A stretch of DNA of 64,000 bases from Halomicrococcus gelatinilyticus (GTDB lineage: Archaea > Halobacteriota > Halobacteria > Halobacteriales > Haladaptataceae): positions 310,001-374,000 of the forward strand of contig CP100466.1 in the NCBI GenBank assembly GCA_024227995.1. The letters run 5' to 3'. Each line of letters starts with the position of its first letter. Positions within the stretch are counted from its first letter, which is position 1. A model generated the notes under the pieces. That model ran no database searches. It was not told where the DNA came from and saw only the letters and a program-made list of their open reading frames with translations. The translations under genes and the position numbers were made by a program. Of this stretch, positions 60,255 through 64,000 are shown piece by piece.

Positions 60255-60522
60255 AGCCTCACGATCAGGACGAACCTATATTGTTATGCTTCCGTTGCTA
60301 ACAGTGTAGCCGCCACGTACCATCGCTGAAAGACGACCTCGTACTGCTCGCTCTACGAGGCACGGCAGCCTATCGTCGATACGTGTCGGTCCGGCCGGAG
60401 TGGGACACTACGACACGCCGCCACGGAAACAGGACGCCCCAGTTCACGAAGCGAGGGGCGGGCAAGCCCGGGCGCGGTAGATGGGAGACGTCCGACGGCG
60501 TCGGTTCCGGCGACGACCGGTC

Positions 60523-61353
60523 TTACTCTCGTTCGTACGTGACAGTCCGACCCCAACTGCTTATCTTCCCCCAGAGGCCGGAACGCATACACTCGAGTTC
60601 GACGATCTGGGAGTTGTCGACGAACAGGTTCACGTTCGGGCCGAAGTTCTTGATGTACCATTCGAACATCTCGGGGCCAGGCGCTTCGAACACCAGATTC
60701 TCGGTGCCCAGCTCGTTGGCGATCTGGTAGGCAACGTCAGTGCGCCACTCCTTGACTTCCTCGGTGATACCCTCTGCCTCGACCATCAGGAGGTCGGCAC
60801 CGGCCTCGAGATGGCGCTTGCCTTCCTCGATGGCCTGCTCCGGACTCTGCTGCCCGCCGCGCTCCAGTTCCTCCGGGTCGGAGGCACCGCCAGCCCCGAA
60901 CTGGACGTTGATCTCGGGTTTGGGTTTGATGTCGTACTCCTGCACCAGTTCGGTAAGCGCCACCATGTCGTCGGTGCCAGTGGCGAGGAACCCACTGGAG
61001 ATCTCCAGGATGTCGAAACCCAGGTCCGCTGCCTCCTCGATGTAGTCTTCGACCTTGTCGTGGTCGCGAACGAGGACGTTCTCGATGAAGCCGCCGGTCG
61101 ATACCCTGACGTCGTGTTCGTGGCAGATATCGATGAGTTCGCGGACGGCGTCCTCCGGCATCAGCGCGAACGACCCGCCGCTGAATTTGTAGATGTCGAC
61201 GTACCAGCCCATCGTTTCGAGAATGTCGCGTAGCTCGCGGGGCCCCATCGGGTCGTAGTATGGGCCGCGAATCTCGGTGATTCCCGTCGTTCGGGGTTTG
61301 TCCGGTCGGTCGTTGTGATGGAGGAAGTCGAACGCGCGGTTTTCGGGTGGCAT
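60523..61353 (-). CDS. comA: Phosphosulfolactate synthase (ComA)
   Basis: The 276-residue TIM-barrel protein joins sulfite and phosphoenolpyruvate to make phosphosulfolactate, the first step of coenzyme M or sulfolactate synthesis. Visible are TGITEIRGPYYDPMG near the start, DIYKFSGGSFALMPEDAVRE and VSTGGFIENVL, then the Glu-rich LMVEAEGITEE and VFEAPGPEMFEWYIKNFG. These match ComA. Haloarchaea are not methanogens, so the product likely serves as sulfolactate or a sulfonate osmolyte. The start is the ATG at 61353. It is divergent from nothing close, with glycan and amyloid-like genes around. Confidence 0.9.
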   Translation of the reverse strand: MPPENRAFDFLHHNDRPDKPRTTGITEIRGPYYDPMGPRELRDILETMGWYVDIYKFSGGSFALMPEDAVRELIDICHEHDVRVSTGGFIENVLVRDHDKVEDYIEEAADLGFDILEISSGFLATGTDDMVALTELVQEYDIKPKPEINVQFGAGGASDPEELERGGQQSPEQAIEEGKRHLEAGADLLMVEAEGITEEVKEWRTDVAYQIANELGTENLVFEAPGPEMFEWYIKNFGPNVNLFVDNSQIVELECMRSGLWGKISSWGRTVTYERE

Positions 61354-61513
61354 AGTCGTTGGTAGCGCGACGGGTGTTCACTTAGGGACTGGGGCCCGTC
61401 AGGTGAGCGTTGCCGACCGAACGGCGAGCGTGGCAACTCCTCGTGCCACCTGTGCCGTCGCTGGGCAGGTGTCCACGTTCGTCGACGCCGAAAAAAGCCG
61501 GGAGTCGGTCGAG

Positions 61514-63463
61514 TTAGTTACCGCGACGGGTCGTCAGCATCGCAGCGGCGAGGAGTGCGACGACCGCGATAGCGACACCGAAGCCGGGCTGACCGCCGTC
61601 GTTGGACGTGGTCGTGGTGGTGCTATCATCGTCGGCCGCGCCCATGCTGTCGGTGGACGTCGTGTCGGCCGGGTCGGACTCGGTCGTCGTAGTCGTCGTG
61701 GTCGACTCGTCCGCCGCGCTCGACGAATCGGTCGTCGAGTCGTTCGCCGGGTCGCTCGACGTCTGGTTCTGGCTGCCTGCTTCGTCGTTCGAGGTGCTGT
61801 CGTGTGGGTGTTCGTGACTGGAATCGTCGTGTGGGTGCTCGTGATCGGAATCGTCGTGGGGATGCTCGTGGCCCTGGCCGCCGTCGTGGGGGTGTTCGTG
61901 ACCACCGTCGTGCGGATGCTCGTGGCCGGGGGACTCGGTTCCGTCGCTCGCGTTGGATTCCGCCACCTGACGGTTCTCGTTGCTCTGGTAGGTGACCTGC
62001 AGTGCGGTCGCCTCACCGTCGTTTTCGGCGACCGCCAGCGCGTTGTACTGCTGGTTAACGTTCACCTGTTCGACGTACTGTAGCTGTGAGACGTCGGCAG
62101 CGGCCATCTGTTCGTTGGTCTGCTCGTGGCCGTTGTCGTAGTCGACCGACCACGTCGAACGGTCCCCGGTCTCGTCGCTGTTGTACAGCGCCGTGGTGCT
62201 GTTCTCCACGTTCGTCGCGTTCGCGGCTCCGATCTGGCTGTTGTAGTTGCTCTGGTAGCTCGTCTGGTACGCCGTGGCCGTGCTGTTGTTGAGCGCGATG
62301 GCCGTCGCGGCGTTCTGCATGTTGATGTTCTGCTGCGAGACGTTCTGGTACTGGAGCACGCGGGCGTCTGCGCCCTGGCTGCCGTCGTGCTCGTGACCGT
62401 CGCCGTCGTCACCGTCGGCGTGCATCGCACCGAGGTTCGCCTGCCCCGAGTCCGACGAGTCCGTCGAGTCCGACGAGTCGGACGTTTCGACGTCGTCGGA
62501 GGACGGTTCGATGCCGGCCGTTGCGACGAACTCTATCGGAGTCATCGGGACGTAGCTGTTCGCGCTCGCGGAGGCGACCTGCGCGTTGATGTTGGTCTGC
62601 TGGGTGAACTGGACCGCCTTGGCGGTGCTGTTCTCGCCGACGGCGATCGCGATCGCCGATCCCTGCAGGTTGACGTTGCGCTGGTCGACGTCCTGAAGCT
62701 GGGCCACCGCGGAGTCGGCGTCGCCACCGTGGTGGTGACCGGCGTTGGACGCGTTGGCGACGCCCTCCTGGACGTTCACGTTGCGCTGGATGCTGCGCTG
62801 GATCGCCGTCGCGTTGCTACCGTTCTCGGCGATCGCCAGCGCGGTGCTCTGGTTGTTGTAGTTCAGCTGGTCGACGTCCTGGTCCTGGATCACCGACGCG
62901 TCGGCACCCGAGGAGCTGGATTCGTCGCCGTTCTCGACGACCCAACCGGAGTACGTCGTCGAACCGTCGTCGTTGGCGAAGATGATGTTCACGTCGTCGA
63001 CGTCCTCGAACGTGACGCTCTGCTCGGGCGCGTCCGAGCGGGTCGACTCCGCCTCACCGGACTGGGTGTTGTAGTTGTTCTGGACCGCGCGCTGGATCGC
63101 ACGGGCCTGGCCGCCGTCTATCGAGATGGCGACCGCTTTCCCCTTCTGGTGGACGTTCAGCTGGTCGACGTCCTGGTACTGGATGACCTGGGCGTCGGAG
63201 TCCGACTGGCCGTCGGTGTCAGTCGCACCCGTGCTCGCCTGGTCCTTGTGCTCTTCGACCCACGACTCGAGGTCCCCGTCCGCCGGGTTGGCACCGAAGA
63301 CGAGGTACACGTCGCCGTCGTCCGCCTGCACGATCTGGGTACCGGCCGAGTCGCCAGTACCGGCGCCGGCCGATTGGGCGCCGACGACGCCCGCACTCGG
63401 GGCCGTGATCAGCATCGCGCCGAACAGCACGACGCACAGTGTTCGTAGTTTACTGTTCATCAT
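61514..63463 (-). CDS. Secreted curlin-like repeat protein with His-rich region and PGF-CTERM anchor
   Basis: The 649-residue protein begins with a Sec signal (KLRTLCVVLFGAMLITAPSA). Five units of about 45-50 residues (about 91-137, 188-239, 250-300, 366-417 and 457-505) follow the pattern Q-x-Q-x-V-x-Q-x-N-x-x-x-Q-x-x-A-x-A-I-A ... A-x-Q-x-x-x-Q-x-N-x-N-x-Q. This is like the Q/N ladder of curlin amyloid repeats. Two further blocks (about 48-74 and 152-178) share a D-V-x-x-x-F-x-A-N ... W-V pattern. Residues 514-555 hold five HEHPHD units, then a Ser/Thr/Asp-rich linker and QPGFGVAIAVVALLAAAMLT, a PGF-CTERM tail. It should be a surface-anchored fibre former or adhesin binding metal. Confidence 0.85.
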   Translation of the reverse strand: MMNSKLRTLCVVLFGAMLITAPSAGVVGAQSAGAGTGDSAGTQIVQADDGDVYLVFGANPADGDLESWVEEHKDQASTGATDTDGQSDSDAQVIQYQDVDQLNVHQKGKAVAISIDGGQARAIQRAVQNNYNTQSGEAESTRSDAPEQSVTFEDVDDVNIIFANDDGSTTYSGWVVENGDESSSSGADASVIQDQDVDQLNYNNQSTALAIAENGSNATAIQRSIQRNVNVQEGVANASNAGHHHGGDADSAVAQLQDVDQRNVNLQGSAIAIAVGENSTAKAVQFTQQTNINAQVASASANSYVPMTPIEFVATAGIEPSSDDVETSDSSDSTDSSDSGQANLGAMHADGDDGDGHEHDGSQGADARVLQYQNVSQQNINMQNAATAIALNNSTATAYQTSYQSNYNSQIGAANATNVENSTTALYNSDETGDRSTWSVDYDNGHEQTNEQMAAADVSQLQYVEQVNVNQQYNALAVAENDGEATALQVTYQSNENRQVAESNASDGTESPGHEHPHDGGHEHPHDGGQGHEHPHDDSDHEHPHDDSSHEHPHDSTSNDEAGSQNQTSSDPANDSTTDSSSAADESTTTTTTTESDPADTTSTDSMGAADDDSTTTTTSNDGGQPGFGVAIAVVALLAAAMLTTRRGN

Positions 63464-63917
63464 TTTATCAGATGTCTTCCTTCGATTCGTCCTGATTCAT
63501 CGTTTGTTACTCGGTCATAGCTCCGCAAGCAGCGTTAAGCCCGGTATTGGCCTTTGTTATTGACAGGTTGAGCAGGGGGAGGGGAGAGCTTAATCGACGA
63601 CAGGGCGGACGTACCCATCATCGAGACAGATTGTCGCCGCCATCCTTCGAACTAGGAAAACACACATCTCGAACGCTCCATCGATACAATACGTCACACG
63701 AGATGTGAATAAATCGGATATCGAACCGGTTCAGGGAGGATAAGACTGCCAAGTGATAGTTAAGCCGACAAAATCGGGCCGGGACGCTGCACGTACCACG
63801 AAAACGAATGATAGGATGTTGATACATGCGGGGGTCGACCACGGCGGACGCTCCGGAATTGGGGCATCGAGACGGACTCGACGGCCCGACGGTGGGGCCA
63901 GGACGCTACCGGACCAG
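63464..63917. other. Intergenic region upstream of the curlin-like gene
   Basis: About 450 bases hold no confident protein gene; frames on both strands are Arg/Ser-rich. The AT-rich part (about 63640-63770) probably contains the promoter of the leftward curlin-like gene or of an unseen rightward gene. A 31-codon frame (63826-63921) precedes the partial gene at the window edge. Confidence 0.4.
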
Positions 63918-64000
63918 ATGACGGCGGGGCCTCTCGGTCGGCACCCCGACTCGGCGACCGGCGACGTCGACCCGCTTCGAGTCGAGCACAGCACACCGGG
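63918..64000 (+). CDS. Possible gene start running off the window
   Basis: ATG 63918 overlaps the stop of a 31-codon upstream frame by four bases (ATGA), the overlap style seen elsewhere in the window. The first residues, MTAGPLGRHPDSATGDVDPL, are not diagnostic. Only 27 codons are visible before the window ends, so neither family nor reality can be judged. Confidence 0.3.
   Translation, partial: MTAGPLGRHPDSATGDVDPLRVEHSTP

Noticed and set aside
62126..63448. Plus-strand frame of 440 codons opposite the curlin-like gene
   Set aside because: Val/Asp/Arg-rich low-complexity product is the mirror image of the repeats on the minus strand.
1..64000. CRISPR array, rRNA or complete transposon
   Set aside because: No regularly spaced repeats, no rRNA-like sequence and no transposase with intact motifs were seen.

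Overview
The window is a piece of a haloarchaeal (class Halobacteria) chromosome. The DNA is GC-rich and the predicted proteins are strongly acidic. Secreted proteins carry twin-arginine lipoprotein signals, promoters are archaeal TATA boxes often placed for leaderless transcripts, and several regulators are of the bacterio-opsin-activator (HTH_10) type. Three proteins end in PGF-CTERM-like tails, and ThiDN, an archaeal-type glycyl-tRNA synthetase and phosphosulfolactate synthase are present. The genus cannot be named from sequence alone. No rRNA, tRNA, CRISPR array, integrase or complete insertion sequence was recognised.

Layout. 0-9 kb holds small membrane proteins, a methyltransferase, a zinc-ribbon domain protein, tiny overlapping genes, a UspA relative with an internal deletion, a VapB/VapC-type pair and two Tat lipoproteins. 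9-14 kb holds an acyl-CoA synthetase, two polysaccharide-deacetylase family proteins (one with a PGF-CTERM-like tail) and a methyltransferase. 14-25 kb is a catabolic and transport locus. A leftward operon of M20 amidohydrolase, two CoA-transferase subunits and a class III aminotransferase has 4-nt overlaps throughout. It diverges from a polyamine-type ABC importer (binding protein, ATPase, two permeases), followed by an Lrp-like regulator and a second class III aminotransferase. I infer uptake of an amine or N-acylated amino compound, deacylation, transamination and CoA activation.

25-31 kb holds regulators (DUF7344-like, HxlR, two Bat-like), a purine nucleoside permease-like protein, an alpha/beta hydrolase and a TrmO-like protein. 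31-38 kb holds glyS with a long leader, thiDN, and a divergent thiamine-salvage operon. That operon contains a Cys-type and a Glu-type TenA, an NRAMP-like transporter without the DPGN motif, and a P-loop protein. 38-40 kb is an NhaP-type antiporter fused to TrkA domains.

40-52 kb is an iron-response region. It has a NifU-type scaffold, a DtxR-family regulator, and two paralogous ferric-siderophore binding lipoproteins, one with an FAD oxidoreductase. Three promoters carry paired TTTAGGC-type palindromes. Between them lie membrane proteins, a LolA-like protein, a second deacetylase paralogue, a decayed IS200/IS605-type end and a HEAT-repeat protein.

52-64 kb holds DoxX, an aldo-keto reductase, another Bat-like regulator, a carotenoid oxygenase, UspA, a methyltransferase, an asparagine-synthetase-like protein lacking its N-terminal cysteine, and ComA. 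It ends with the most striking gene in the window: a secreted 649-residue protein with five curlin-like Q/N repeats, a histidine-rich stretch and a PGF-CTERM anchor. This is a candidate surface amyloid or adhesin.
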